A stretch of DNA of 36,482 nucleotides from Acidobacteriota bacterium (GCA_025354885.1 JANXLY010000269.1:1-36482); one strand, 5' to 3'; counted from the first letter of the stretch, positions 24,518-34,593 are shown. Notes: generated by a model not told the origin, from the letters alone. Numbers and translations: made by a program.

Positions 24518-25591
24518 CTACTTGAATCCGTTCGTAATCAGGAATAGTCCGATGGCTAGAACCACAATGGCTGCGATGACAACTCCGTTGGGAAGGCCAC
24601 CGAGCATCGTACCGGACAGAGGGTTCTTGCCAGAAGCCACTGCGGCAATGTCCGCCTGATGTCCAAGAATTTCATCCGCCAGCACCTGGGCTTGGCGAGA
24701 AGAAGCCTTGCCGCGCCGCTTCATGGCTTCCAGTGCCTTCTCGATATCTTCGGCCGGCTCAGGCGTAGCTCCGAGTGAGATCGCCATTAGGGCCTCACAA
24801 AACTCCTTAGCTGACTGAAAGCGAAGGGATGGCTTTTTAGCCAGAGATTTGAGGATTAAGGCATCCAGTTCGGGTGGAACTTGCGGATTCCATTTGCTCG
24901 GAGGATCGGGAATAGTCTCTACATGCGCGAGCATGACGTCAAACTGACTCTCGAAATCAAATGGCTTGCGACCAGCTACCATTTCGTAAAAAACAACTCC
25001 CAGCGAATAGAGATCAGACCGTGCATCAAGATCTCCTGTCGCTTGCACCTGTTCTGGAGACATGTAGTGGGAGGTTCCAATAGAAACGCCTACCTGAGTA
25101 AGACGCGGATCAGCAGTACTGCGGGCCAGACTGAACCCGCCTAATTTCAATTCCGAGTCGGAAGTGAGGAGCAATTTCACCGGCGAAACGTCGCGATGCA
25201 CAACACCTTCGCGATGGGCACACTCAAGTGCTTCGAGCGTCTGCCATACGTGGCGCACAGCGTCAGGAAGTGAGATCGGGCCGATTTCAAGGCGCTCGGC
25301 GAGGTTTGTACCTTCCACCAGTTCCGTCGAAAGGACAAAACGCCCCCCAATTTGAGAGGATGCCCGATAGCTCACGATGTGCGGGTGGTTCAGGCGCGCC
25401 AGGATTTTCGCTTCGCGTTGAAAGCGCTCGAGGCGAACCGGATCGCCCTGCGTGGCTTCAGAGAGTACGCGCAAAACTTCATAGCGTTGCAGAGGCACAT
25501 TGCGAACTTTGTAGCTCGTGCCTTCGCGGTTGCTCTCCACCACATCGATAAATTGGTAGTCGCCGACTCTGGATCCTAGTTCAAATACCAT
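24518..25591 (-). CDS. Tail-anchored pseudokinase, paralogue of the adjacent kinase
   Basis: From the ATG whose complement ends at 25591, a 357-residue Hanks-type kinase fold; an upstream start at 25684 would add 31 residues before the domain. It aligns without gaps to the neighbouring kinase at the key positions, yet the catalytic residues are changed: the glycine loop is ESNREG, K41 is R, the catalytic-loop N139 is K, and DFG (152-154) is GFS. HRD (132-134), helix-C E60 and GTSHYMSPEQV (172-182) are kept. Loss of the ATP-binding Lys, the metal-binding Asn and the metal-binding Asp predicts no phosphotransfer. A C-terminal hydrophobic helix (about 334-354) anchors it with almost no outer part. 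A role as allosteric partner of the adjacent kinase is inferred. Confidence 0.85.
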   Translation of the reverse strand: MVFELGSRVGDYQFIDVVESNREGTSYKVRNVPLQRYEVLRVLSEATQGDPVRLERFQREAKILARLNHPHIVSYRASSQIGGRFVLSTELVEGTNLAERLEIGPISLPDAVRHVWQTLEALECAHREGVVHRDVSPVKLLLTSDSELKLGGFSLARSTADPRLTQVGVSIGTSHYMSPEQVQATGDLDARSDLYSLGVVFYEMVAGRKPFDFESQFDVMLAHVETIPDPPSKWNPQVPPELDALILKSLAKKPSLRFQSAKEFCEALMAISLGATPEPAEDIEKALEAMKRRGKASSRQAQVLADEILGHQADIAAVASGKNPLSGTMLGGLPNGVVIAAIVVLAIGLFLITNGFK

Positions 25592-25786
25592 TTCAACCCG
25601 CCTTGCGAATCGAAGCCCGGCAGGGGAAAGATACGGCGAACGCATCTTTCCCCAAGTACCGGGTACGAAAGTAGTATCAATCAAGGAACCAACTGAAACA
25701 ATGAGGCGTACACCTTAGAGAGCACTCGGGAAACTATTTGACCTGATGTACTATTCACCAAGCCAAGAGGGGATAGGGCTCTGATT

Positions 25787-25817
25787 TTGACTATTTTGCA
25801 GTCCCCTGCGCTAGTCT
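25787..25817 (+). promoter_or_regulatory. Weak candidate promoter of the DUF4126 gene
   Basis: TTGACT (25787-25792) is followed by TAGTCT (25812-25817) with a long 19-base spacer; GCTAGT at 17 bases is an alternative -10. A GGAGAAG ribosome binding site follows before ATG 25839. The divergent region 25592-25838 presumably also holds the promoter for the kinase pair, which I could not identify. Confidence 0.25.
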
Positions 25818-25838
25818 GACGGATGGAGAAGACCAGTT

Positions 25839-26771
25839 ATGGAATTCGCTCAGGGACTGTCGAGCTTGCTAGGGCTCGGAATTGCGTCGGGGCTCAACCT
25901 GTATGCTGCCGTGCTCACCGTCGGATTGGCGCACCGCTTTGGCTGGATCAGTTCGCTGCCTCAAGGTCTCGATGCACTCTCGCACCCTGTCGTACTCTCT
26001 GTCGCCGCAGTTCTGTATCTGGCAGAATTCATTGCGGATAAGGTTCCTGGCTTCACTCCCATCTGGGACGGAATCCACACCTTCATCCGACCAGTTGGAG
26101 CGGCTTTGCTCGCCTATGGGGCATTCGGGGACATCGATCCAAAGTTTCGTATTATCGCGATGCTCGTCGCTGGAAGCATCGCATTGGGGACCCACGCAAC
26201 CAAGATGGGCACCCGTTTGGCAGCGCATGCGGTACCGGACCCCGTGACCCACTCTACGATTAGCTTGGCCGAGGACTTCAGCGTAGTCGGGCTACTGTTG
26301 ATCGCTTATTCTTACCCTTGGGTAGCACTCCCAATTCTTCTTGCAATCGTCGCAGGAATCGGATTCGCGCTGCCTTTCCTTGTTCGCGTCCTTCGTTTTC
26401 TGCTTCGGGCGGCTTCTGGCCGAATGCTAAGTTTTGTGCCGCCAGTTGCTTCTGAAGAAATTCCGGAGTGGGCAAAGCAGGATGGATCTCAAATTGTTCT
26501 TGGCTTTGTTCGAAGCGGCAAGGACCTTGGTCGATTGAGAAGAGCTTACCTGAGTTACGGGGGTAGCTCCGTTACGCTTCGAATGAAGAGTTTCATGAGC
26601 GAAAAGCGGATTGAGTTGAAGGAACCCGGCAAACAAAGCGAAGGACTGTTTCTCGACTTCGTAGAGTTGACTACCAAAGATGAGCAGTCGATCAGCATTT
26701 ATCTGACCAAGGACTGGGCTGCGGTCTACCGCAATCGTTCCCTGCCTCAACGATTCAGCGAAGCGACATAA
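25839..26771 (+). CDS. DUF4126 membrane protein with C-terminal extension
   Basis: A 310-residue protein whose first 190 residues are the DUF4126 membrane domain: GLGIASGLNLYAAVLTVGLAHRF, a conserved LYLAEFIADKVPGF-W-D-x-IHTFIRP stretch, LAGSIALGTHATKMGTRLA and two final hydrophobic helices. The function of DUF4126 is unknown. Residues 200-310 form a soluble domain (EIPEWAKQDGSQIVLGFVRSG, then YGGSSVTLRMKSFMS and a [11 protein letters not shown] end) that looks like a small beta-rich domain I do not recognise. A GGAGAAG ribosome binding site precedes the ATG. The 3' end overlaps the convergent allophanate hydrolase gene by 25 bases. It is divergent from the kinase pair. Confidence 0.85.
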   Translation: MEFAQGLSSLLGLGIASGLNLYAAVLTVGLAHRFGWISSLPQGLDALSHPVVLSVAAVLYLAEFIADKVPGFTPIWDGIHTFIRPVGAALLAYGAFGDIDPKFRIIAMLVAGSIALGTHATKMGTRLAAHAVPDPVTHSTISLAEDFSVVGLLLIAYSYPWVALPILLAIVAGIGFALPFLVRVLRFLLRAASGRMLSFVPPVASEEIPEWAKQDGSQIVLGFVRSGKDLGRLRRAYLSYGGSSVTLRMKSFMSEKRIELKEPGKQSEGLFLDFVELTTKDEQSISIYLTKDWAAVYRNRSLPQRFSEAT

Positions 26772-28453
26772 GCGCGCCAACCACCAAACCGGGTAATCTC
26801 GGTAGCGTCGGCAAGTGCAAAGTTCTCGGCAATGAAGCACTTTAGGTCACGCCCATCCCCAAGTCGGGCAGTACCGATGCCAAGCGGAGCAGGGATTCCC
26901 GCTACAAAACTGCCGAATTCCGTTTCAGGAATCGCCCAAATTTCGACTTGAATGCCCGGCCCCTGAAATCCAGGAACACGAGAGAGTCCTGGCTTGGGAG
27001 GTATTGAGTTTGCGAGTGCATAGAGCTTGTATTCAGGTGAAGTGCGCGAAGTTTCTCTTAGAAATGCACCTCGAGAAGTGAGTTGGGAATTGAGCGGCAT
27101 CCCTGTGAGATGTGCGCCGACGACCGCCACTTCGAGAAATCCATTGGGCAGTGAAGTGGCATTCCCTTCCCCAAGGAAACATTCGGCGGTTGCCGTCAAT
27201 GACTCCTCGGCCATGGCGGGAGCGACCAGTGTAACTCCGAACGGCAAGCCATTCGGACGAAAGCCGGCCGGAATCGCCAGGGCACTCAGATCGAGCAGAT
27301 TGACAAAGTTCGTGTAGAAACCGAGTTGTGTGTTGCGACCGAAGGGATCTTCGGCGATCTGAACGTGGGTGAAGGTAGTGCCGGTCGTTGGCAGCAGGAG
27401 ACAATCCATGGATCGCCACTCCGCATCGGCACGCAGCCGCAATTCCGACAATCGATAGATGGCTCGGAATGTGTCAACCGCGCTGTGTTTGCGTGCACCA
27501 AGAATAATTTTTGCGACAACCGGGTTCATTTCGGCTTCATTCGCCATAGCAAAATTCTCGATAGCGGCAAGACGCTCTGCAACCCAGGGCCCGCTGTATA
27601 GCAGATCTGCAGTTTCTCGAAACGGGGAATAATCAATTTCGACAAGCGTCGCGCCGAGGGCGACCAGGCGCTCGATGCTTGCTCGATACAGCTTTTCGGC
27701 TTCAGCATCCCCGAAAAATTCGAGCCCGGAATTTTGCGGAACACCTAAGCGGAACTTGGACGAGTGCCAGGCAGCGCCTTTGCTGGCGACAAGCGGGCGG
27801 GAAAGAAAATCTTTTGGGTCTGGCTTGGCTGCTGCTTTGAGTACCCGCAGTGCATCGCCCGCGCGCTTGCTAAGAATCGAAACGCAATCAAGGGTCCGGC
27901 AAGCCGGCACGACACCAGTGGTGCTGAGGAGTCCACGCGTGGGCTTGAGGCCAACCAGATTATTGAATGCAGCAGGCACACGACCCGAACCGGCGGTGTC
28001 TGTACCAAGAGCAAAATCTACTTGCCCAAGCCCCACAGCAATGGCAGAGCCGGAACTTGACCCCCCCGAGATGTAATCGGCATTGTAAATGCTCGAACAG
28101 GCACCATACGGGGATCTGGTACCGACCAGCCCCGTGGCAAACTGATCCATGTTCGTCTTACCGACCAGAATGGCACCGGCCGCCAGCAATTCGTCGACTA
28201 CAACGGCATTGCGCTCCGGCGTGTAGGCAAACTTGGGGCAAGCTGCGGTGGTAGGCATCCCGGCGACATCGATATTGTCTTTGACTGCGAAGGTCAATCC
28301 GTAAAGTGGCTTCGATGCAGCTTCGGGATGCTGTTCGAGTGATGTGGCGTGGGCAAGAGCTTTTTCACGCGAGACCCGCGAGATCCAAATCGGCTGCCTG
28401 GATTCAGCATCCATACGCTCGTAGGCCAGCCGGACATTTTCAGTGGGCTTCAT
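26747..28453 (-). CDS. atzF: Allophanate hydrolase
   Basis: A 568-residue enzyme that splits allophanate into two ammonia and two carbon dioxide (EC 3.5.1.54), the last step of urea or guanidine carboxylation pathways. The amidase-signature domain has the Ser-Ser-Lys triad: K58 in FAVKDNID, the GGSSSGSA loop (cis-Ser near 133) and nucleophile S156 in [11 protein letters not shown]. About 100 C-terminal residues (after [15 protein letters not shown]) form the second domain typical of full allophanate hydrolases (gamma-glutamylcyclotransferase-like), distinguishing it from a plain amidase. Its ATG overlaps the stop of the carboxylase by 4 bases. The symbol follows the Pseudomonas cyanurate pathway enzyme; no other atz gene is present. 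Confidence 0.93.
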   Translation of the reverse strand: MKPTENVRLAYERMDAESRQPIWISRVSREKALAHATSLEQHPEAASKPLYGLTFAVKDNIDVAGMPTTAACPKFAYTPERNAVVVDELLAAGAILVGKTNMDQFATGLVGTRSPYGACSSIYNADYISGGSSSGSAIAVGLGQVDFALGTDTAGSGRVPAAFNNLVGLKPTRGLLSTTGVVPACRTLDCVSILSKRAGDALRVLKAAAKPDPKDFLSRPLVASKGAAWHSSKFRLGVPQNSGLEFFGDAEAEKLYRASIERLVALGATLVEIDYSPFRETADLLYSGPWVAERLAAIENFAMANEAEMNPVVAKIILGARKHSAVDTFRAIYRLSELRLRADAEWRSMDCLLLPTTGTTFTHVQIAEDPFGRNTQLGFYTNFVNLLDLSALAIPAGFRPNGLPFGVTLVAPAMAEESLTATAECFLGEGNATSLPNGFLEVAVVGAHLTGMPLNSQLTSRGAFLRETSRTSPEYKLYALANSIPPKPGLSRVPGFQGPGIQVEIWAIPETEFGSFVAGIPAPLGIGTARLGDGRDLKCFIAENFALADATEITRFGGWRAYVASLNR

Positions 28454-31400
28454 TGTTTAGGCTCCGCTTTGAGGATTGCGAGAATTTGGCCCGGCATGAC
28501 GGTCTGCCCGGGCTTGCAGTGGATCGAATGGAGCAGGCCACCGGTGGCAGTGGATAGCGCAACTTCCATCTTCATTGCTTCGATCAGGATGACCTTCTGA
28601 CCCGCCTTGAGTCTGTCGCCCTCTTTGGCCTCAATGCTCCAGACGCTGCCTGCACTCGATGCCTTGAGCGCTTTGAATCCTGGTGGAACAACAATCTCTG
28701 GAGGAGTATCAATGATTGGCTCAGCTTCATCACTGAGTTTGTCAGCCCCGCTGGCCGCCCAGCGAAGCCGTTCTTCATGAAATGCGATGCGTTGCCGGGT
28801 CTGAAATGCGGCGGCAGAATCCTGGATTGAGTTTAGAAATTCTTTGTATTCGGCCAGACGAAAAGTGCCTTCTTCAATACGCAGGGGATAACGCCCATTG
28901 GGGAAGTCTTCGCGCAAACGCAACAGTTCGTCTGCACTCACGGGAAAGAAACGAATGCGATCGAAAAAGCGCAACAGCCATGGGTGATTTGGAACAAATT
29001 CGCGAGTCGTCCGGTAGGTGTTCCACATCTGGATCGTGCGACCAACAAACTGATAGCCGCCAGGGCCCTCCATGCCATAGACGCAGAGATAAGCGCCACC
29101 AATACCAACGCTGTTCTCGGCTGTCCATGTGCGCGCCGGATTGTACTTGGTTGTTACGAGGCGGTGCCTCGGATCGAGTGGAGTAGCAACTGGAGCCCCG
29201 AGATACACATCCCCCAGACCAAGCACCAGATAGCTGGCGTTGAAGACCGTATCGTAGACATCCTGCACGGAACCAAGGCCATTGATTCGCCGGATGAACT
29301 CAATGTTTGATGGGCACCAAGGCGCGTCTGGCCGCACAGAGCGTGTGTACTTTTCAATAGCGAGACGAGTCGCAGGATCGTCCCAACTGAGTGGTAACCA
29401 AACTTCACGAGATGGAACTTCGGCCTGGTGATCCGTATCGATGTCATCTTCCGCCCTTGCAATTAAATCGATGAGGGTGGTGCGGCTGACACGAGAAGGA
29501 TCGTAGTGAACCTGAAAGGACCGGATGCCAGGGGTTACATCGATTACACCTGCAGGCTTGTGTTCGAGGAACCAGTTGTACACCGCCTGGACACGAAAGC
29601 GCAACGGCAGATCAAGGATCAGGTCGCCATATTCAATCAACAGATAGCGATCGCCAGATTGACGGAACACCACGTCCTTGTTGCGCTGAAGAATCGCCGG
29701 TGCCCGATTGGCACCCTCCTTTACAGCGCAGAAACGAAGTGTGTCACCGGCCTTAAGCTGCCCCAACTTCCACAAATCGCGCGAAGTAATCGTGGCGGGA
29801 CAAACGAAACCACCGAGGCTGGGACCATCGGGGCCAAGGATCACGGGCATGTCGCCGGTGAAATCCACGGCACCAATCGCATATGCGTTGTCGTGAATAT
29901 TGGAGGGATGAAGGCCAGCCTCGCCTCCGTCCTTACGCGCCCATCTGGGCTTTGGTCCGACGAGGCGCACCCCCGTTCTTGAGGAGTTGTAATGTACCTT
30001 CCAGCGCGATGCAAAAAAAGTCTCTATATCTTCGTCCGTAAAGAAATCCGGGGCCCCATGCGGGCCATAGAGAACTTCGACTTCCCAATCATTTGCGATC
30101 GGGGGAATTTCAGATGCAACTGGCGATTTGCATAGGCTGCCTGCGAGATGGAGGACGTCGCCCGTGCGCAGCGCGCGGCCGCCATGACCACCAAAATTGC
30201 CAAGCGTGAAAGTACTCTTGCTCCCCAGGTAATCAGGAACATCGATACCCCCGGCGAAGAGGATGTAGGTTCGTGCTCCAGCACCTTCAATCGCGCCAAG
30301 CTCAAGGGTGGCACCGGCAGGAACCTCGATCGACTGCCAGTTAGGAATTTCCCGGCCATCGAGGCTCGCCTCCATTCGTGCGCCGCATAAAGCAACACGG
30401 CAGGCAATGTGGAATCGAATGGAAGGCCCGTTGAGCGTACATTCGAGCCCCGCAGCACCTTCGAAATTGCCAAGAAGTGCGTTGCCAATACGAAAGCTCA
30501 ACGCATCCATCGGCCCGGAGGGAGGCACTCCAACATCCCAAAATCCTTGGCGCCCAGGCAGATCCTGCACAGTCGTCATCGTGCCACCATCAAGGATCTC
30601 AAAGCTATTCGGAAGATAAACGAATTGATCGGTCATCTTCGTGTAAACATCGCCGCGCGCGAATGAATCACCAGCAACAAGCTCACGCAGATATCCAAGA
30701 TTGGTTTCGATGCCATCCAGGCGCGTAGAGGCGAGAGCTTTCTTCATTTGCGCAATCGCTTCTTCGCGAGTAGCGGCTTTTACGATCAGCTTGGCGATGA
30801 GCGGGTCATAGAAAGCAGTAACTTCAGAGCCGGAACGAACCCAGGTGTCAACGCGTGCAAGGTCAACGGGCATGCTCACGTTTGTCAGCTGCCCGGCACT
30901 TGGCTGGAAGCTTTTATTCGGGTCTTCCGCGTAAAGGCGAACTTGAATCGATGCGCCGACCGGTTTGGGTCGCATGTCTTCAAGGCTCACCATTTCACGC
31001 GCTGCCGCAAGAAGCATCCACTCCACCAGATCGACACCGCAAACTTCCTCGGTCACGCCGTGTTCGACCTGAAGGCGCGTATTCACTTCAAGAAAATAGA
31101 AGTCGCCGCTTGTCGCATCGTACACAAACTCAACCGTTCCCGCCGATTCGTAGCCGACGGTGCGCGCAAGACGCTCGGAAACTGCCAGTAGTTCGGTACG
31201 TTGAATCGCGGTGAGGCCAGGGGCAGGCGTCTCCTCAATGATCTTCTGGTTCCGGCGCTGTACAGAGCAATCTCTCTCGCCAAGCGCTATGACGTTGCCA
31301 GCCCCGTCGCCAAAGATTTGCACCTCGACGTGACGAGCTCGTTCGACATACTTTTCGAGGAACAGGCCGCCATCCTTGAAATTCGCAAGGCTAAGCCGTT

Positions 31401-31950
31401 CAACACTGGCATAGTATTCTTGAAGCTCGTTCGCGTCGCGGCAGAGGCGCATTCCGATGCCACCACCGCCTGCAGTGCTCTTCAGCATGACGGGGTAACC
31501 GATTCGATTCGCTTCGCTTAGCGCTTCGAGAACACCACTCAATAGTGCCGTGCCTGGCAGCAGAGGGACATTGGCGCTCACCGCGAGTTCACGAGCACGA
31601 TGCTTCAATCCGAAGGCTCGCATCTGTTCAGCACTGGGGCCGATGAACTTGATTCCAGCTACAGAGCATGCTTCGGCAAAATCAGCATTTTCACTCAGGA
31701 ATCCGTAGCCTGGATGAATCGCCTCAGCCCCACACTCAAGGGCAATCGCAATGATCTTGTCGCCGAGAAGATAACTCTGAGCTGCTTGCGCTGGCCCAAG
31801 CAGATAAGCTTCATCCGCTTGCTCCACGTGGGCTGCATGACGGTCCGCCTCGCTGTAAACGGCAACACTGGCAATGCCCATTCGCCGAAGAGTTCGCAAG
31901 ACGCGGCAGGCGATTGCACCGCGGTTGGCAATCAGTACCTTACGAAACAT
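28450..31950 (-). CDS. Biotin-dependent urea/guanidine carboxylase
   Basis: An 1166-residue single-chain biotin enzyme. The N-terminal biotin carboxylase (1 to about 450) has [17 protein letters not shown] and [14 protein letters not shown] for ATP binding. The carboxyltransferase is the AHS2 then AHS1 pair (from [22 protein letters not shown] near 472, and [18 protein letters not shown] near 800), ending with [19 protein letters not shown]. The last 75 residues are the biotin carrier with EAMKMEV (biotinyl Lys 1127). Length and order match bacterial urea carboxylases (EC 6.3.4.6). With two DUF1989 partners encoded immediately upstream, it more likely belongs to the guanidine-carboxylase branch, where carboxyguanidine is then deiminated to allophanate. 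Substrate choice cannot be settled from sequence by eye. Confidence 0.93.
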   Translation of the reverse strand: MFRKVLIANRGAIACRVLRTLRRMGIASVAVYSEADRHAAHVEQADEAYLLGPAQAAQSYLLGDKIIAIALECGAEAIHPGYGFLSENADFAEACSVAGIKFIGPSAEQMRAFGLKHRARELAVSANVPLLPGTALLSGVLEALSEANRIGYPVMLKSTAGGGGIGMRLCRDANELQEYYASVERLSLANFKDGGLFLEKYVERARHVEVQIFGDGAGNVIALGERDCSVQRRNQKIIEETPAPGLTAIQRTELLAVSERLARTVGYESAGTVEFVYDATSGDFYFLEVNTRLQVEHGVTEEVCGVDLVEWMLLAAAREMVSLEDMRPKPVGASIQVRLYAEDPNKSFQPSAGQLTNVSMPVDLARVDTWVRSGSEVTAFYDPLIAKLIVKAATREEAIAQMKKALASTRLDGIETNLGYLRELVAGDSFARGDVYTKMTDQFVYLPNSFEILDGGTMTTVQDLPGRQGFWDVGVPPSGPMDALSFRIGNALLGNFEGAAGLECTLNGPSIRFHIACRVALCGARMEASLDGREIPNWQSIEVPAGATLELGAIEGAGARTYILFAGGIDVPDYLGSKSTFTLGNFGGHGGRALRTGDVLHLAGSLCKSPVASEIPPIANDWEVEVLYGPHGAPDFFTDEDIETFFASRWKVHYNSSRTGVRLVGPKPRWARKDGGEAGLHPSNIHDNAYAIGAVDFTGDMPVILGPDGPSLGGFVCPATITSRDLWKLGQLKAGDTLRFCAVKEGANRAPAILQRNKDVVFRQSGDRYLLIEYGDLILDLPLRFRVQAVYNWFLEHKPAGVIDVTPGIRSFQVHYDPSRVSRTTLIDLIARAEDDIDTDHQAEVPSREVWLPLSWDDPATRLAIEKYTRSVRPDAPWCPSNIEFIRRINGLGSVQDVYDTVFNASYLVLGLGDVYLGAPVATPLDPRHRLVTTKYNPARTWTAENSVGIGGAYLCVYGMEGPGGYQFVGRTIQMWNTYRTTREFVPNHPWLLRFFDRIRFFPVSADELLRLREDFPNGRYPLRIEEGTFRLAEYKEFLNSIQDSAAAFQTRQRIAFHEERLRWAASGADKLSDEAEPIIDTPPEIVVPPGFKALKASSAGSVWSIEAKEGDRLKAGQKVILIEAMKMEVALSTATGGLLHSIHCKPGQTVMPGQILAILKAEPKQ

Positions 31951-32593
31951 CAGCGCCCCATACTAACAACCGGACGGGGGTTGGATTGTAAGCATTGCAG
32001 GGGTTGTTCAATTGAGGACAGTTGCTGATGACAACAGCCACGTCCATGGTGGCGGTCATCTCTACGTACTTGCCGGCTTCGCTGATTCCATCCTCGAAAG
32101 TCAACTTGCCATCCGGCGTTACCGGCACATTCATAAAGAAGTTGACGTTGGAAGTGATGTCCCGCTTTTCGACTCCCCAGCTCATCAGTGCCGCCATGAA
32201 GCTGTTGCGGCAATTGTGCATGTATCGTTTCTCGATTGCATAGCGGACCTGATTCGATTCGGCCGCACATGCGCCACCAAGGGTATCGTGACGCCCGCAG
32301 GTATCTGCCGTGATGCGCATCAGCTCATTGCCAAGATTCGAGAGAATCCGCGAGCCGGTAGTCAGATAGATGTTGCCCTGCGCATTCACCGTATCGAGCG
32401 CTGAATAACGCTCGCTAAAGTCGCGGGCGTTGTAGAACAAGGTATCAGCAGCCTGATTGCCCCCAAGGTCAACAATGCGAAAGGCTTGCCCATTCTTGAT
32501 TTCATGAATCCAGCCTTCACCTGCCGGCAATACGGAATCGTAAATTGCCTTTGCCGGATCGAGTTTGCTTTCCACCAATGTGCGCTCGTTCAT
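31940..32593 (-). CDS. DUF1989 urea-amidolyase-associated protein 2, probable carboxyguanidine deiminase subunit
   Basis: A 217-residue DUF1989 protein. Typical segments are [40 protein letters not shown], the Cys/His-rich [41 protein letters not shown] and [25 protein letters not shown]. The conserved Cys and His probably bind a metal. In guanidine-degrading bacteria the two DUF1989 proteins form a heteromeric deiminase that turns carboxyguanidine into allophanate. It overlaps the carboxylase start by 11 bases and follows its partner by 11 bases, which fits a stoichiometric operon. Calling it UAAP2-type rests on gene order and the PCNAYNPTP end. No transporter gene accompanies the set. Confidence 0.85.
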   Translation of the reverse strand: MNERTLVESKLDPAKAIYDSVLPAGEGWIHEIKNGQAFRIVDLGGNQAADTLFYNARDFSERYSALDTVNAQGNIYLTTGSRILSNLGNELMRITADTCGRHDTLGGACAAESNQVRYAIEKRYMHNCRNSFMAALMSWGVEKRDITSNVNFFMNVPVTPDGKLTFEDGISEAGKYVEMTATMDVAVVISNCPQLNNPCNAYNPTPVRLLVWGADVS

Positions 32594-32604
32594 GGCTTGG
32601 CTCC

Positions 32605-33321
32605 TTAAAGGAAATACCTTTCAGAATTGATGAAGCCCCGCGTGTTTTCGGGACAGTGGTTGCGGCAGAGATCGGCAGGCCCAGGAGGCTCCACACGATA
32701 GAAGCTGAGCAAAACGCGCTTCGGTTCATAGCCAGGATTGGGGTCGAGAGGATGCGGATTGGTGTCGAGAATGATCAGCGTATTCATCTCTGCGCGCAGA
32801 TCAACCGAATCGCCGCCCTTCGAATTCCCTGAGATGAATTGCAGGTTGCCCTGTGGATCCACTTGCACCTTCGAAAAGAAATTAATCTGTCCCTGGAGGT
32901 CTCGGATATCCATACCGAATTTGCCAAGCTCACGCAGGAAGTTTTCGCGAGTGCTCGTATACCAGTCGTTGCGATAGTCCTGGTAGCTGTGCGTACCGTA
33001 CTTTGCTTTGACGCTCTCTGCTGTGGAATGCGTGCCTATGGGATCATGCCAGCCAACCGTGTCTTCGGTGATCGAACAAAGAACGCGCCCCATGTCCGAA
33101 TAGATGCAATTGCCGCGCGTGAGATGAGCCGTGTGTTGCGCTTTCAACGTGTCAGGCATGTTGTAGCGCTCCACCAAAAGCTCAAAGTTGAAGAAGGTGG
33201 TGGGCACGTTCGCTCCCCCATCCAGATCCGTGATTCTCAATGCCGTACCGCGCTTCAAAACGTGCGCAAAACTGGCACCACCACGCAACTCTTCTTCGAA
33301 TAAAAGAGTACCGAGGGCCAT
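32605..33321 (-). CDS. DUF1989 urea-amidolyase-associated protein 1, probable carboxyguanidine deiminase subunit
   Basis: A 238-residue DUF1989 protein and first gene of the operon, with a strong AAGGAGAG ribosome binding site before its ATG. Motifs run parallel to the second paralogue: [74 protein letters not shown] and a C-terminal [14 protein letters not shown] that marks the UAAP1 type. It is expected to pair with the next protein to hydrolyse carboxyguanidine, releasing ammonia and allophanate. The paralogue pair probably arose by duplication. The 180-base gap upstream holds a perfect hairpin and a 10-base palindrome but not, as far as I can see, a guanidine-I (ykkC) riboswitch. Confidence 0.88.
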   Translation of the reverse strand: MALGTLLFEEELRGGASFAHVLKRGTALRITDLDGGANVPTTFFNFELLVERYNMPDTLKAQHTAHLTRGNCIYSDMGRVLCSITEDTVGWHDPIGTHSTAESVKAKYGTHSYQDYRNDWYTSTRENFLRELGKFGMDIRDLQGQINFFSKVQVDPQGNLQFISGNSKGGDSVDLRAEMNTLIILDTNPHPLDPNPGYEPKRVLLSFYRVEPPGPADLCRNHCPENTRGFINSERYFL

Positions 33322-33416
33322 GAGGCTCTCCTTTCCAGCGTCCCAAATTGTCGATGATTTAATGCAGGCGGGAATTCTACGAACGAGGAGGAGGACCGCA
33401 GCAAACGTCCATGGCC

Positions 33417-33445
33417 GTGAGCCTCAGCATGACGCTGAGGCTCAC
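33417..33445. repeat. Perfect 12-bp inverted repeat, intergenic hairpin
   Basis: GTGAGCCTCAGC (33417-33428) and its exact complement (33434-33445) flank a 5-base loop. The RNA hairpin would be very stable, but neither strand has a following U-run, so it is not a standard intrinsic terminator. It lies between the dehydrogenase stop and the operon start, both on the minus strand. An attenuator, a transcript-end stabiliser or a REP-like element are all possible. Confidence 0.7.
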
Positions 33446-33480
33446 CTTGCGCTCGTTGTTGCGGGCCTTGGGCATTCCAG

Positions 33481-33490
33481 TAAACGTTTA
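33481..33490. promoter_or_regulatory. TAAACGTTTA palindrome, possible operator
   Basis: A perfect 10-base palindrome lies 12 bases from the dehydrogenase stop (33502-33504), in the gap before the DUF1989 operon. Its AT-rich arms around a central CG suit a dimeric regulator, but no matching regulator gene is in the window and a second copy was not seen. Confidence 0.3.
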
Positions 33491-33501
33491 GGGTCGCACA
33501 A

Positions 33502-34545
33502 CTACAGACCTGGCTGCAAGACAACCTTCATCAAACCTGGCTCGTTTGCGTAGAGCCTCTTGAACCAGTCTGCGCCCTGCTCGAGAGGCGCAAGGGCTGA
33601 GATGATCGGATCCACCTTGATGGCACCGCGGGCGAGCAGATCGATGCATTGTGGGAATTCTCCCGAACTGGCAGCAGAGCCCTGCAGGCGAATCTGCCTG
33701 CTCACAACCACTTGCAGCGGGATCTCAACCCTCGGCGTGATGTTCCCGACGAGTGTGACGGAACCGCCCTTCTTGACAGAGTGGATCGCGGTATCAATCG
33801 TCTTTCCGGCACCAACAACTTCGATTGCCACATCAGCACCACGACCACCGGTCAGATCCTGCACGGCCTGGACCACATCGGTGTTCTTCGGGTTCAGCCC
33901 CACATCGGCACCCAGTGATTTTGCAAGGTCCAGCTTGGAATCTTCAAGGTCTACCGCAATAATCAGACCGCAACCTGCAAGTCGCAGGGTCTGCACAACG
34001 AGCAGGCCGATCATGCCAGACCCGACAACCAGGGCAGAAGAGCCAAGCGGCATCGGCGTGAGATTTACCGCGTGCACTGCGATCGAGACGGCCTCAATCA
34101 TTGCTGCATAGTGGAAGGGGAAAGTCTCAGGCAGAGAATAAAGAATGTTTTGAGGAACCGAGACATATTCAGCGAAGGCGCCGTGTCGCCGAAATTCATT
34201 GCAGCTCACACCCAATACTTGACGGTTTTCGCAAAGATTGATTTCCCCGCGATGGCAGAAGTAGCAATTCCCACAACTCACGGTAGAATCGAAAGTCACG
34301 CGGTCACCAATGGCCCAGCCCTTGACCTCCTTGCCGACTTCAGCAATTACCCCAGAAGCTTCGTGCCCCATGACGAGTGGTGGAATCCGGCGGCCAGTAC
34401 TGCCATCGTAGCCATGGATGTCGCTTCCGCAGATGCCGCAGGCCTTTACCTGAATCAGGACATCTTCAGGCCCAATCACAGGGATGGGCATGTCGGTCAG
34501 ATCGAGTTTTTTGTATTCGGAGAGTAGTAGGGCTTTCATTTTCAT
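33502..34545 (-). CDS. Zinc-dependent medium-chain alcohol/polyol dehydrogenase
   Basis: A 347-residue MDR-family enzyme resembling galactitol-1-phosphate, L-iditol or threonine dehydrogenases. The catalytic zinc site has C39 in CGICGSDIHGYDG and the GHE motif (60-62). The structural zinc site has C91, C94, C97 and C105. The cofactor fold has VVGSGMIG (173-180) and an acidic residue at the end of the second strand (AVDLED, D199), favouring NAD over NADP. It should oxidise a sugar alcohol or similar substrate in the cytoplasm. It is the first gene of the minus-strand block, 180 bases ahead of the DUF1989 operon, and divergent from the exported propeller gene 48 bases away. No functional link to guanidine use is evident, so it may simply be a neighbour. 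Confidence 0.9.
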   Translation of the reverse strand: MKMKALLLSEYKKLDLTDMPIPVIGPEDVLIQVKACGICGSDIHGYDGSTGRRIPPLVMGHEASGVIAEVGKEVKGWAIGDRVTFDSTVSCGNCYFCHRGEINLCENRQVLGVSCNEFRRHGAFAEYVSVPQNILYSLPETFPFHYAAMIEAVSIAVHAVNLTPMPLGSSALVVGSGMIGLLVVQTLRLAGCGLIIAVDLEDSKLDLAKSLGADVGLNPKNTDVVQAVQDLTGGRGADVAIEVVGAGKTIDTAIHSVKKGGSVTLVGNITPRVEIPLQVVVSRQIRLQGSAASSGEFPQCIDLLARGAIKVDPIISALAPLEQGADWFKRLYANEPGLMKVVLQPGL

Positions 34546-34593
34546 TCTTCAGCTTTAGTAACCAACCTTGCCGTTTCGGACTCTACTGCATAG

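Noticed and set aside
33322..33501. Guanidine-I (ykkC) or mini-ykkC riboswitch before the DUF1989 operon
   Set aside because: I looked for the conserved ykkC core and for paired hairpins with ACGR loops and found neither. A covariance search would be decisive.
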